Shown: positions 1 to 10,484 of the stretch, piece by piece
Layout of the letters: the number at the start of each line of letters is the position of its first letter
Numbering within the stretch: position 1 is the first letter of the stretch
Assembly: GCF_013778325.1 (NCBI RefSeq)
Contig: NZ_JACEIB010000026.1
Location: 310,001 to 374,000 of the forward strand
DNA from: Sphingomonas chungangi
GTDB taxonomy: Bacteria; Pseudomonadota; Alphaproteobacteria; Sphingomonadales; Sphingomonadaceae
Direction: 5' to 3'
DNA length: 64,000 nt
The notes under the pieces: model-generated
What the model was told of the DNA's origin: nothing
The model's input: only the letters and a program-made list of their open reading frames with translations
Databases searched by the model: none
Translations under genes and position numbers: made by a program

Positions 1-154
1 GTTGCTCCGCATCGTCGATCGGCATCCCCCGACAATGCATCTCGTAGATTGTGTCGCGGGAGAGGGCGCGCCGGTAAAGTGATATGTCTGGCGTATCAGC
101 CGCCTGAGCGCTTGCGGTAGCGATCAGGGAAAATAGAAATGTGAGCCTTTGCAT
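1..154 (-). CDS. Secreted hypothetical protein, 5' end only
   Basis: The frame is open from an ATG at 154 to the left edge of the window, so only the first 51 residues are visible. The N-terminus (MQRLTFLFSLIATASAQA) looks like a Sec signal peptide with cleavage after an A-Q-A type site. The mature part begins ADTPDISLYRRALSRDTIYE and contains one Cys. I do not recognise a family. It lies downstream of the exopolysaccharide operon on the same strand but is separated from it by a palindromic repeat, so it is probably a separate unit. No strong ribosome binding site precedes the ATG. Confidence 0.5.
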   Translation of the reverse strand, partial: MQRLTFLFSLIATASAQAADTPDISLYRRALSRDTIYEMHCRGMPIDDAEQ

Positions 155-205
155 CTGTCGATCATAGCTGCCCGCGATCACGCTTCAATGACCGCTTTCC
201 GCCAA

Positions 206-300
206 TTCCCGTCATCCCCGCGAAAGCGGGAATCCATGCACGCTGTTCTCCAAGATCGCGCGCCGGGCCTATTAACCCCGGATCAAGTCCGGGGTGACGG
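206..300. repeat. Composite palindromic intergenic repeat
   Basis: Two hairpins sit in tandem: CCCGC-GAAA-GCGGG near 216-229 and CCCCGGA-TCAAG-TCCGGGG at 276-294. They are flanked by CCGTCA and TGACGG, which pair with each other. The arms CCCGTCATCCCCGCGAAAGC and GATCAAGTCCGGGGTGACGG match a widespread proteobacterial intergenic repeat as I remember it. It separates the exopolysaccharide operon from the gene at the left edge and could act as a transcript end. One copy is present here. Confidence 0.7.
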
Positions 301-336
301 AAGAGATAACAACCGGCGCTTTCCGACCAATAGGCG

Positions 337-2232
<1,896 letters not shown>

Positions 2233-2236
2233 GGGT

Positions 2237-3760
2237 CTAGTGCGCCCCCGCGATCGTCTTGAGGACGGGCTGGACAGGGCCGATGCCGGCAAGGAAGGCA
2301 TCTACCGCCGCACGGCCACCCTCCGCCTCGTCGGCCGAGACAAGCAGCGCCATCGCGTGCCGGTCCCCCCCGAGGAGACGGCGCTTGAGTGTTTCCATCT
2401 TCACTCGCGCCGGGCTGCCGGTGATCATGCCGCCGACGTTGTAGAAGCTGACCACGGTCCGCAGCGGCTGGCCGCCGGCGAGAAGCTGCTCGGCGCGTCC
2501 ATTGGTTGGCGCCGGCAGATCGGAGGTCCACGACCATGGCCCCTGCGGATCGACCGCGCCATGGCCGTAGCCGACCAGCGAGTGCTGCTCGTCCTGAACA
2601 GGCAGGTAGGCGATGGCGAGATCCACCTGCTGGCCGGCGGCGTTGCGATAGCCCTGCATCAGAAGCGTGGCTCCATCGAAGCGAGGCCGCCAGCTACGCC
2701 CCGCCTCGACCTTCGTCCAGCCTTGCGGTGACGGCAAGGTGATCTCGTAAGCGTTCGAGGCGCCTTCGGTCGCGACGATGCGGCTCCAGACCGGCGCCAC
2801 CATGGACACCAACAGCACCGCGACGACCGCCGGAGCGAGTGGCCACACCGCTCGCTGCTTCGCCACCTCGCGTTCGGCGCGCGCTGCGTCGAACGGCGGT
2901 GCATCGGCGGGTCGGTCGAAGAATTTCCAGCTGAGCGCCAGCACAACCGCGATCACCGCGCCGAAGAAGAACCAGCCATAGACGACGTGATCGAATCCCT
3001 CCGCCGCCTGCGCGCCGCGATATTGGGCGACCCAGATCGTCCCGAATGCACGCAGCCCGTTGGCGAGTATCGGCACCACGATGCAAACCGCCATGAAGGC
3101 GGCGCGCCGTCCCCAACTGCGGAAACCGAGGTTCGCGACCAGCACGCCGAGCGCGATCATAGCGACGAGGAACTTGGCGCCCGAGCAGGCCTCCGCCACC
3201 TTGAACAGGCCGGCAGGCGTGGTGATGAACACTCCGTCGATCGTCGCCGGCACGTGCACGGCGGCGAGGAACACCATGCAGAGCTTGGCGGTGATCGTCT
3301 GGAGCGGCGGGATCACGCCGTCGCCGGCGGGCACGAGGAAGAAAGCGTAGAAGAGCGGGAAGATCAGCCCCGCCGTCACGCCCCGGCCCAGCATCGCAGC
3401 CACCGCGCCCTGCAGCATCATGACGAGCCCGAGCTGACGCGCGAGCGAGACGCCCGCCGCCTCGCCGACCAGCCAGCCGAGCCCGCCGATGGCGATCCAC
3501 AGCAGAGGCAGCGGCCAGGCGTGCGGCTCCATCCTCTTCAAGAGCGGCGCGCGCTGCCAGACCAGCCAGCCGATGATCGGCACGATGACCAGGCAATGCT
3601 CGTAGGTGGAACTATGCCACCAGGTCGAAGCCATCGCGGCGGCATCGCGGCGGAAGATAGCGAGGATCGCCACCGCGATCGCGCCGAGCGCCGCCAGATG
3701 CGCGCGCCAGCCGACGAAGGCGAGGCGAGCCGGCGCCGAAGGGAGCACCGCCTCGCTCAT
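2237..3760 (-). CDS. xrtA: Exosortase A fused to an EpsI domain
   Basis: A 507-residue membrane protein. Residues about 15-285 form the exosortase core with multiple hydrophobic helices. The catalytic triad residues are visible: Cys192 in EACSGAKF, Arg237 in NGLRAFG, and His258 in FDHVVYG. Exosortases process proteins carrying a C-terminal PEP-CTERM sorting signal at the inner membrane. Residues about 305-507 are a periplasmic EpsI-type domain behind one more membrane helix. I chose the ATG at 3760 because it overlaps the stop of the upstream glycosyltransferase as ATGA; the frame stays open further upstream inside that gene but this is a shadow. No PEP-CTERM substrate gene is in the window. 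Confidence 0.93.
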   Translation of the reverse strand: MSEAVLPSAPARLAFVGWRAHLAALGAIAVAILAIFRRDAAAMASTWWHSSTYEHCLVIVPIIGWLVWQRAPLLKRMEPHAWPLPLLWIAIGGLGWLVGEAAGVSLARQLGLVMMLQGAVAAMLGRGVTAGLIFPLFYAFFLVPAGDGVIPPLQTITAKLCMVFLAAVHVPATIDGVFITTPAGLFKVAEACSGAKFLVAMIALGVLVANLGFRSWGRRAAFMAVCIVVPILANGLRAFGTIWVAQYRGAQAAEGFDHVVYGWFFFGAVIAVVLALSWKFFDRPADAPPFDAARAEREVAKQRAVWPLAPAVVAVLLVSMVAPVWSRIVATEGASNAYEITLPSPQGWTKVEAGRSWRPRFDGATLLMQGYRNAAGQQVDLAIAYLPVQDEQHSLVGYGHGAVDPQGPWSWTSDLPAPTNGRAEQLLAGGQPLRTVVSFYNVGGMITGSPARVKMETLKRRLLGGDRHAMALLVSADEAEGGRAAVDAFLAGIGPVQPVLKTIAGAH

Positions 3761-4935
3761 ATATGCTCCAGCATCGCATCGAGCGGGGCGAGCCGCGCGT
3801 CCCACGCATAGCGCGCCTCGACGCGCGCGCGGGCAGCGGTGCCTATCGCCTCGGCACGGATCCGATCGGACAGGAGCGCGGCGACAGCCTCGGCCTCGGC
3901 CTGCGGGCCGTCCGCGACGATCAGATCGCGCCCCGGGTCGGCATCGATGCCCTCGAAGGCCTGCGGGCTGGCGACGACCGGGCGGCCCATCGCCATCGCT
4001 TCCAACACCTTGTTCTGGATGCCCCGCGCGATGCGCAGCGGCGCGACCACCACGTCGGCCTGCGCCAGCCACGGGCGGACATCGGCCACCTCGCCCGTCA
4101 CCTCGACGCCATGGCGGCCGGCGAGTGCCATCAGCGATGCGTCCGGCTTGCGGCCGACGATCGCGAAGCGCGCTTCCGGCGCGCGGGCGCGGATCATCGG
4201 CATCGCCTCGCGCGCGAAGCTTGCGGCGGCCTCGATATTGGGCGGATAGTCCATCTGGCCGGTGAGGACGATCAGCGGCGCCTGTCCCGTCGGATGCGGC
4301 GCGGGCCGGTAGCCGTCGAGATCGATGCCGTTCTCCAGCACCTGAACCGCTTCCTCGCCCAGCTTGGTGCGTGCGCGGAACAGCGCCGCCTCGGCCTCGC
4401 TGACAAACAGCGAGACGACGGCACGGCGCGCGGTCTCACGCTCGAAATGGAAGAGGCGCCGCGCCTCGCGCTGCCACATCCAGCGCATCGGCGGCTTCGC
4501 GGCGCGGCCGTAGGCGACGAACTTCTCCGAGTCCATGTCGACGAAGTCCATCACGAAGGGCCGGTCGTCAGGCGCATACTGCGCCATCTGGCTGGAGAAG
4601 ACGTAGAGATGCTCGATCGGCTCGTCGGCCAGCAGGCGATCGACGAAGCCGGCCATCCCCGGATGCGCGAAGGCCGTCACCGACACCGACTTGTGCGTTG
4701 CTAGCGCCAGCATCGCCGCGGTGCCGCGGGATCGGGTGCGCCGCTCGATATGCATCTTGGCGACCAGCGGCTTCAGTCCCTCCGCCGCGCGCTCGTCCGC
4801 CTCATCGTCGGCGAAGGCGGCCAGGTGAACACGGTGGCGCTCCGCCAGATGTTTCAGGATGTTGTAGGAGCGGATCTTGTCGCCGCGATCTGGAGGGTAC
4901 GGAACGCGGTGGGCGAGGAACAGCAGGTCGCCCAT
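3757..4935 (-). CDS. Exosortase A-associated glycosyltransferase (GT4-like)
   Basis: A 392-residue cytoplasmic glycosyltransferase of the GT-B fold, resembling the sugar transferase family tied to PEP-CTERM/XrtA loci. The N-terminus LLFLAHRVPYPPDRGDKIRS is typical of that family. The C-terminal half (about 215-390) carries the group 1 transferase domain, including a GLEGI/D-type nucleotide-sugar region (ARGIQNKVLEAMAMGRPVV) near 310-330. It probably adds a sugar to the lipid-linked repeat unit. Its stop overlaps the xrtA start (ATGA), and it starts 4 bp after the FemAB-like gene. Confidence 0.88.
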   Translation of the reverse strand: MGDLLFLAHRVPYPPDRGDKIRSYNILKHLAERHRVHLAAFADDEADERAAEGLKPLVAKMHIERRTRSRGTAAMLALATHKSVSVTAFAHPGMAGFVDRLLADEPIEHLYVFSSQMAQYAPDDRPFVMDFVDMDSEKFVAYGRAAKPPMRWMWQREARRLFHFERETARRAVVSLFVSEAEAALFRARTKLGEEAVQVLENGIDLDGYRPAPHPTGQAPLIVLTGQMDYPPNIEAAASFAREAMPMIRARAPEARFAIVGRKPDASLMALAGRHGVEVTGEVADVRPWLAQADVVVAPLRIARGIQNKVLEAMAMGRPVVASPQAFEGIDADPGRDLIVADGPQAEAEAVAALLSDRIRAEAIGTAARARVEARYAWDARLAPLDAMLEHI

Positions 4936-4939
4936 GCGA

Positions 4940-5998
4940 TCAGCCCAGCCCGCGCGCGATCGGCGGCCCCAGCCGGTTGGCGAGCCACAAGGGCAGTTTC
5001 TGCCACGCCCTGATCTTCGCCTGATATTTGGGGTTGAGCGGGTTCACCTCGCGCGGTGCGGCACCATCGGCGGTGCGGATCGCGTAACCGAGCGGCTGCG
5101 GATCGAAGCCCCAATTCTTCTTGTAGGCGAAAGCCCCCGTCTCGGGCTTGGAACGACCGAAATCGAATGCCGAGCAGCCGCGTGTCCGGGCGTGACGCAT
5201 CAGCGCGAAATACATCAGCTCGTTCGCTCGCAACTTCCGCGCCTCGAAGGTGCCACCGCCCCAATACGGCATCGCTGTCCCGTTGTGGTACAGGCTGAGC
5301 ACCGAGGCAACCGGTCGTCCTTCATGGCGGACGGTCAGGATGTCGGCATCTTCGCCGAACGCATCGAGCACGGCGGCGAACAGCTTTTTGGGGAATACCG
5401 GCGTGCCGAGGTTTCGGACGCTCTCGGCATAGACGGCGTAGTGCGCTCGCGCGTCCTCGCGGCCGCGCCCGACGCTTACGGTCATGCCGGCATCGAGCGC
5501 CTTGCGCACCTCGGCACGCTGCTTGCGCGGGACCGCCTTGAGCTGGGCGTCGTCGTCCTGCTCGATCGGCCGGACAAAGCCTGCATAGCTTTCGAGCTTG
5601 TGCGTCCAGCCCTCGCCCTCGGGCAGCGGGCCGCCGCGCAGCTCGAGGCTCGGAAACCTGCCCCAGCGCGCCAGATCCCACGCCGCCTCGACCAAAGCGG
5701 CCTCCGCCACCCCGTCATCGGCAAGCACGCCGCCGCCGACCGCGAAACCGCTCGATACCAAGGCCTTGCCGAACAGCACCGACTTCACCGCCGTCAGCGG
5801 CAGCACGCCGGCCACCACCCCGCCCCGCTCGGCGACCAGCATGGTCGCGGCATGGCCGGTCGCGGTCTCGATCGCGTCGATCCAAGCGGGCAGATGGAAA
5901 GGCGTGCCCTGCGCATGCGCGCGGACGTAGTCGCCGGTCAGCGCCTCGTCGACATCGTCGCGGATGGTGACGGGAAGCACCGCCTCGGCCGGGTTCAT
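4940..5998 (-). CDS. FemAB-like protein, exosortase A system-associated
   Basis: A 352-residue protein of the FemAB/GNAT superfamily that occurs in XrtA loci. Family members transfer aminoacyl or acyl groups to glycan or peptidoglycan precursors, so a decorating role on the exopolysaccharide is likely but unproven. The C-terminal GNAT-like part includes the stretch VLSLYHNGTAMPYWGGG and FDFGRSKPETGAFAYKKNWG (about 240-305), typical of this group. The ATG at 5998 overlaps the deacetylase stop (5995-5997) as ATGA and decides the start; the longer open frame upstream lies inside the deacetylase gene. Confidence 0.88.
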   Translation of the reverse strand: MNPAEAVLPVTIRDDVDEALTGDYVRAHAQGTPFHLPAWIDAIETATGHAATMLVAERGGVVAGVLPLTAVKSVLFGKALVSSGFAVGGGVLADDGVAEAALVEAAWDLARWGRFPSLELRGGPLPEGEGWTHKLESYAGFVRPIEQDDDAQLKAVPRKQRAEVRKALDAGMTVSVGRGREDARAHYAVYAESVRNLGTPVFPKKLFAAVLDAFGEDADILTVRHEGRPVASVLSLYHNGTAMPYWGGGTFEARKLRANELMYFALMRHARTRGCSAFDFGRSKPETGAFAYKKNWGFDPQPLGYAIRTADGAAPREVNPLNPKYQAKIRAWQKLPLWLANRLGPPIARGLG

Positions 5999-6843
5999 GG
6001 CTGCTGGCCCGCGACGACGCGGTCGACGCGGTCCCAGGTGAAGTCCTTCAGCAGCCGCTCCAGCTTGCCCTCCATCGCCGAGAGGCGGCTGTAATGGCGC
6101 ACCTTGGACTTGAGCGGCGCATCGGCGACGCGCGGCTGGCCGGGATCGATCTCCCACGGGTGGAAATAGAATACCGCGGGGCGCCCCGCCTCGCCGTTGA
6201 CCTGCCGGATCGCCCAGCTGCTGAACCTGTACGGCAGCAGCCGGAAGAAGCCCCCGCCGCCGGCCGCCAGCGTCCGATCGCCCAGCTTGGCTGTGGTGAC
6301 GGGCAGCTCGATCATCTCGCTCCCCTCCACCGGCTTCCAGACGAAACGCGGGCTTTCGGGCCATCCGTAATGATCGTGCTTCACCGGCGCGACCGACGAG
6401 GAATAGGCATAGCCCTCCTCCGCCAGCACGGCGTGCGCCCACGGCGTACGCTTGTCGATCGAGAAGCTCGGCGCGCGATAGCCCGTGACGGGCGCGCCGG
6501 CCGCATCCTCAATCGCGGCCTTGGCGCGGCGGAGGTCGGTGCGGAACTGCTCGGCGGTCATCGTGAAGACGCGGTCATGGTCCCAGCCGTGGCTGGCGAT
6601 CTCGTGCCCCTCGGCAACGATTCGGCGCATCTGCTCGGGGGCGCGCTCAGCCACCCAGCCGAGCGTGAAGAAGGTCGCCTTCACCCCCGCGCGCTGGAAC
6701 AGGTCGAGCACAGCATCGGTGTTGCGCTGGACGCGGCTTTCGAGGCGCGGCCAGTCACCCTTGTCGATCACCCTCTCGAAGGCGCCGACCTGGAACCAGT
6801 CCTCGACATCGACGGAGAGCGCGTTGCGCATCACCGGGGGCAT
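5995..6843 (-). CDS. Polysaccharide deacetylase, exosortase A system-associated
   Basis: A 282-residue carbohydrate esterase 4-type deacetylase. The NodB homology domain fills about residues 5-225. Expected metal and catalytic residues are visible: Asp15 in VDVEDWF, and His85 and His89 in SHGWDHD. The C-terminal part with FYFHPWEIDPGQPR matches the DUF3473-type extension common in XrtA-linked deacetylases. It probably removes N-acetyl groups from the polymer or its precursor. A second ATG five codons in (MRNALSVDVEDW) is an alternative start. It lies 7 bp after the ATPase gene. Confidence 0.9.
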   Translation of the reverse strand: MPPVMRNALSVDVEDWFQVGAFERVIDKGDWPRLESRVQRNTDAVLDLFQRAGVKATFFTLGWVAERAPEQMRRIVAEGHEIASHGWDHDRVFTMTAEQFRTDLRRAKAAIEDAAGAPVTGYRAPSFSIDKRTPWAHAVLAEEGYAYSSSVAPVKHDHYGWPESPRFVWKPVEGSEMIELPVTTAKLGDRTLAAGGGGFFRLLPYRFSSWAIRQVNGEAGRPAVFYFHPWEIDPGQPRVADAPLKSKVRHYSRLSAMEGKLERLLKDFTWDRVDRVVAGQQP

Positions 6844-6850
6844 CCCTTCC

Positions 6851-7894
6851 TCAGCGGGCGTAATGCTGGGTAGCAGGTTCCTCGCGCTCGACCCAGTCGA
6901 TCAGCAGGCCGAGCACGCGGCGCAGCGCCGCCTCCTGCTCGTCCAGACGCTCTTCCAGCTCGGCGATGCGATCGAGCAGCGCCGGGTCCTGCGCGGTGAC
7001 GATGCGGACGGGCGCGGCCTCGGTCGGCGGCGCGGCGTCGGCGGCACGGCGGCGCTGGGGGGCGCCCTCCGCGGCGGCGGCGCGCTCCTCGCCCTGATCG
7101 GCCGCGACCAGATCGACGGTCGCCCCATCGATGCGGCTCAGCCCCTCGACCGAACCGTGCAGCAGCACGCGGCCCGCCAGCACGTTGAGCCGGCGCGGAA
7201 CGCCGCCGGAATGCCTGTAGAGCGCGGCCCACGCATCCTCGGTGAAGCTCGGATTGTTCTGCCAGCCGACCAGCTTCAGGCGATGCTGGATGTAGGGCGC
7301 GATCTCCTCGGCCTCCATCGGCGTCAGGTGATGCGTCGCGATCACGCGCTGGCGCAGCTGCTCCAGATGCTGCGAGGTCTCGAACCGCTCGCGGAATTCC
7401 GGCTGGCCGAGCAGGAAAATCTGCAGCAGCGACTGCCCGCCATTCTGGAAATTGGAGAGCATGCGCAGCTCCTCCAGCGCGGAGAGCGGCAGGTTCTGCG
7501 CCTCGTCGACGATCAGCAGCGTCTGGCGGCCTTCGGAGGCGTGTAGGCGCAGCGTCCGCTCGATCCGGTCGAGCAGCTGCGCCTTGGCCAGCCCTTCGGT
7601 GGCGAGGCCGAGCTGCTGGGCGGTGAGCCGCAGCATGTCCTCGCCCTCCACCTGCGTCGAGACGAGGCGCAGCGCATGGAGCCGCTGCGGATCGATCGAG
7701 CGCATCAGGTGGCCGACCAGCGTCGTCTTGCCCGCGCCGACATCGCCGGTGATGACGATGAAGCCCTCGCCCTGCGACAGCCCGTAGCCCAGATAGGCCA
7801 TGGCGGTGCGGTGCGTCTTGCTCTCGAACCAGAAGCGCGCGTCGGGCGTCAGCTGGAAGGGGCGGTCGCCGAAGCCATAGTAGCGATCGTACAT
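6851..7894 (-). CDS. XrtA/PEP-CTERM system-associated ATPase (ExeA-like)
   Basis: A 347-residue AAA-type ATPase resembling ExeA/GspA secretion ATPases. The start MYDRYYGFGDRPFQLTPD is a strong family signature. Walker A is GDVGAGKTT at residues 50-58, and Walker B is LLIVDEAQN near 130. The C-terminal 100 residues are charged and low in complexity, with a probable coiled coil near the end (LDRIAELEERLDEQEAALRR). In XrtA loci this protein is thought to energise or organise export; its partner is not known. It ends 7 bp before the deacetylase gene. Confidence 0.9.
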   Translation of the reverse strand: MYDRYYGFGDRPFQLTPDARFWFESKTHRTAMAYLGYGLSQGEGFIVITGDVGAGKTTLVGHLMRSIDPQRLHALRLVSTQVEGEDMLRLTAQQLGLATEGLAKAQLLDRIERTLRLHASEGRQTLLIVDEAQNLPLSALEELRMLSNFQNGGQSLLQIFLLGQPEFRERFETSQHLEQLRQRVIATHHLTPMEAEEIAPYIQHRLKLVGWQNNPSFTEDAWAALYRHSGGVPRRLNVLAGRVLLHGSVEGLSRIDGATVDLVAADQGEERAAAAEGAPQRRRAADAAPPTEAAPVRIVTAQDPALLDRIAELEERLDEQEAALRRVLGLLIDWVEREEPATQHYAR

Positions 7895-7906
7895 GCGAAC
7901 CCTTCC

Positions 7907-9517
7907 TTACATCGTGTAGCGGATGGAGACGAGCGCCGTCCCGATCACGTCGTTGTCGCGATTGTCGCCCGCGCTGGACGACGCGCTGACCGAGGCGGTT
8001 CCGGAGAGATGCCGCCCGAAGTCGCGATAATAGCTCACCGCGCCACCATAGACCCAGTAGGGCGTCGATCCGAACTGGTCGCTGTCGTACCAGGCGCCGA
8101 GCCCGTTGAACGACACGCTGGATACCGAGGAGAGCTTGCGCACCGCGACGCCGTTGATCGTCACGCTCTGGTCGTTCGCGCCGGTGAAGGCGAAGAGCGA
8201 ACTCTCGCCATAGACGGGCGCCAGATAGTGGCGGTGATCGTAGCCGACGCCGAGGCCATAGGTCCAAAGCCCGCGGCTCGACGACCAGTTGGCCCACACG
8301 CCGCGCGACCGATAGAAGTCCGAGCTGACCGAGTTGAGCGCCGGCAGGCAGCCGCCCTGGCCCCCGTTGGCGCCGAACACGCAGCCGGACAGCGTCGTCG
8401 GGATCGGCGGGGAGTAGCTGTTGAAGCTGTCGGGCAACGCGCCGATGCCGCTGGTCAACTGGCGGCCGAAACTGGTGACGTCGTCATAGGCCACGACCTC
8501 GACCGCGCTCGATGCGTTGATCTGATGCTCGAACTTGCCGAACACCACGGTTTCGCCGTAGCGGCGGCCACCGTGGACCTCCAGCGTGGTGCGGGCACTC
8601 GGACGCCACAGCACGCCGACATCCCAGATCAGGCCGTCCTGATCGTAGGTCAGCTGGCGCTTCTTGCTCTTGTCCGCCTGCAGGTGCCGATGATCGTCGA
8701 GGATAGCATTGCCCTCGGCATCCGTCAGGATCTGGCGCGAGGAGGCCTTGTTCTCCTCCCAGCCCACGCCGCCTTCCAGCGCGACCGTGGTCGAGACCGG
8801 CAGGGTCGCGTCGGCACGGCCGAAATAGCTGTCCAGCCGCGCGTCGAGGAAGTGAACCTGATCGCGGTTGGCGCCGCCCGACAGCTTCAGGCCGAAGGGC
8901 AGGCCGTAGCCGCCCGGATCGGTGCCGGCGGACGCATAGACCGAATTGCTGATCGTGGTGAAATCGTTCTGGAGCACCGGCTGACCCGGCCCGAGATCGA
9001 AATCGCTGCCGCTGCCCGTCTTGGTCCAGCCGAAGCGATAGTCGGCGCTGACGCCGATGTCGCCGACGCGCGTGGCATAGCTCGGCCCGGCCTGCACGGC
9101 ATAGACCTGCTCGGTATTGCTGTCGTCGCCGAACACGAAGCCCGGCGAACGGCGCCCGAAGCCGCCGCTGGCGCGCGTCGCGATGCCCGCCGCGTCGAAG
9201 CTCAGGTCCTGTGTCGGCTTGTAGGTGATCACGCCCAGGCCCTGGTGCGTGTCGGTGTCCTGATATTTGTGCGACCAGGCGAAATAGTGATCGTAGCGAT
9301 AGTCGATCTGGCCCTGCACGTGCGCGCCGTCGAGCGTCGCGTCGACGCCGGCGGAAAGGCCCGTATAGGTCACCGCGTCCTGGTCGTTGCCGGTCAGGTC
9401 GGCCGTGAAGACCTGCTGGGCCTCGATATAGGGGTGGATACTGGTGCGCGCGCCCGCCGGTGCCGCGGCGAGCGCCGGCAGCGTCAGCAAAGCGGCGGAA
9501 AGGGCGAGCCGCTTCAT
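7907..9517 (-). CDS. Outer-membrane beta-barrel protein, exosortase system-associated
   Basis: A 536-residue protein with an N-terminal signal peptide (MKRLALSAALLTLPALAAAPAGA, cleaved near residue 23). The mature part alternates short polar turns with amphipathic strands, as in RDQVHFLDARLDSYFGRADATL, and ends in a strand closing on Met (ALVSIRYTM), as expected for an outer-membrane barrel. It fits the uncharacterised barrel family found with PEP-CTERM/XrtA gene sets, and may be the outer-membrane export channel or secretin substitute. The start at 9517 overlaps the kinase stop (9514-9516) as ATGA. Confidence 0.82.
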   Translation of the reverse strand: MKRLALSAALLTLPALAAAPAGARTSIHPYIEAQQVFTADLTGNDQDAVTYTGLSAGVDATLDGAHVQGQIDYRYDHYFAWSHKYQDTDTHQGLGVITYKPTQDLSFDAAGIATRASGGFGRRSPGFVFGDDSNTEQVYAVQAGPSYATRVGDIGVSADYRFGWTKTGSGSDFDLGPGQPVLQNDFTTISNSVYASAGTDPGGYGLPFGLKLSGGANRDQVHFLDARLDSYFGRADATLPVSTTVALEGGVGWEENKASSRQILTDAEGNAILDDHRHLQADKSKKRQLTYDQDGLIWDVGVLWRPSARTTLEVHGGRRYGETVVFGKFEHQINASSAVEVVAYDDVTSFGRQLTSGIGALPDSFNSYSPPIPTTLSGCVFGANGGQGGCLPALNSVSSDFYRSRGVWANWSSSRGLWTYGLGVGYDHRHYLAPVYGESSLFAFTGANDQSVTINGVAVRKLSSVSSVSFNGLGAWYDSDQFGSTPYWVYGGAVSYYRDFGRHLSGTASVSASSSAGDNRDNDVIGTALVSIRYTM

Positions 9518-10470
9518 CCGTCGATCCCGTAATATTGGCCGAAGCGGCGGCTGGACCCGCCGAACTCGACGCCATTGAGGAGGAGCTGCGGCTTCGGGCA
9601 GGCCGAAAGCAGCTCGAGCGCTTCACGCAACTCAGTCTCGCCGGTCTTCTCGGCGCGGACGACGAACAGCAACTGGCCGGCGTGCATCGCCAGCACCGAT
9701 CCCGTCGAGGCGGCCAGCGCCGGCGAGGAATCGAACAGGATGATCCGGCGCGGATCGCGGCTACGCAGCCGCTCCAGCACCTGCGTGGTGCGGGCCGAGG
9801 CGAGCAATTCGGTCGCCTCGTTGGTCTGGCGGCCGGCGGGCAGGACCGACAGGCCCTGGATGTCGGTGCGGATGATGCAGCCCTCGACGTCCACCGACGG
9901 ATCCGCGATCGCGTCGATCAGGCCGGGGCCACCTTCGAGGCCGAGCGTCGAAAGTATTTCGGGCTTGGCGACGTCGGCGTCGACCAGCACCACCTCGACA
10001 TCCTTCTCGGCGGCGAGGCTGAGCGCGAGATTGACGGCGCAGAAGGTCTTGCCCTCGTCGGGACGGGCCGAGGAGATCAGGATCGTCCGGCCTTTCGGCG
10101 TGTCGTCCATGCCGCGCAGAAGCTGGCGCTTCACGATGCGGAATTCCTCCGCGATCGGAGTCGCGCCGCTGCCCGGCACGATGAAGCCGCCTTCGCGGAG
10201 ATCCTCGATCTTGACCGTGCCGAAGCGCGGCTCGGCGGCCGGGCCGAAATCCACCGGTTGCGGCTGATAGGACGAGGATTGCGCTGGCGCGAAAGAGACA
10301 GGCGCCGCCGGCTCGACCGGCCGGGGCGCCGTCTCGGGCTGGCCGGCGCCGCGCAGGTTGGAACCGAAATCATAGACGTTGGCCGCACGCTCGACGAGCG
10401 AGGGGCCGCGCGGCGCCTTGGGGCGCTCGCCGCCGTTGGGATCGGGCGCGATCGGGGTGTGCTTGCTCAT
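9514..10470 (-). CDS. XrtA-associated BY-kinase-like ATPase (CpsD/CapB type)
   Basis: A 318-residue P-loop protein of the CpsD/CapB bacterial tyrosine kinase family. The first about 100 residues are proline-rich and probably disordered. Walker A is SSARPDEGKT at residues 133-142, Walker A' is VVLVDAD at about 160-166, and Walker B is RIILFDSSPA near 226-235. Such proteins work with a Wzz-type partner to control polymer length. The C-terminus has only a short Tyr pair (GQYYGIDG) rather than a long Tyr-rich tail. I use the ATG at 10470, 14 bp after the chain-length gene. The frame remains open further upstream inside that gene. Confidence 0.9.
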   Translation of the reverse strand: MSKHTPIAPDPNGGERPKAPRGPSLVERAANVYDFGSNLRGAGQPETAPRPVEPAAPVSFAPAQSSSYQPQPVDFGPAAEPRFGTVKIEDLREGGFIVPGSGATPIAEEFRIVKRQLLRGMDDTPKGRTILISSARPDEGKTFCAVNLALSLAAEKDVEVVLVDADVAKPEILSTLGLEGGPGLIDAIADPSVDVEGCIIRTDIQGLSVLPAGRQTNEATELLASARTTQVLERLRSRDPRRIILFDSSPALAASTGSVLAMHAGQLLFVVRAEKTGETELREALELLSACPKPQLLLNGVEFGGSSRRFGQYYGIDG

Positions 10471-10484
10471 GCCGTCGTCCCCTG

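Noticed and set aside
7676-9532. Plus-strand frame of about 600 codons opposite the beta-barrel gene
   Set aside because: Antisense reading of two exosortase-locus genes; no start site and no recognisable fold.
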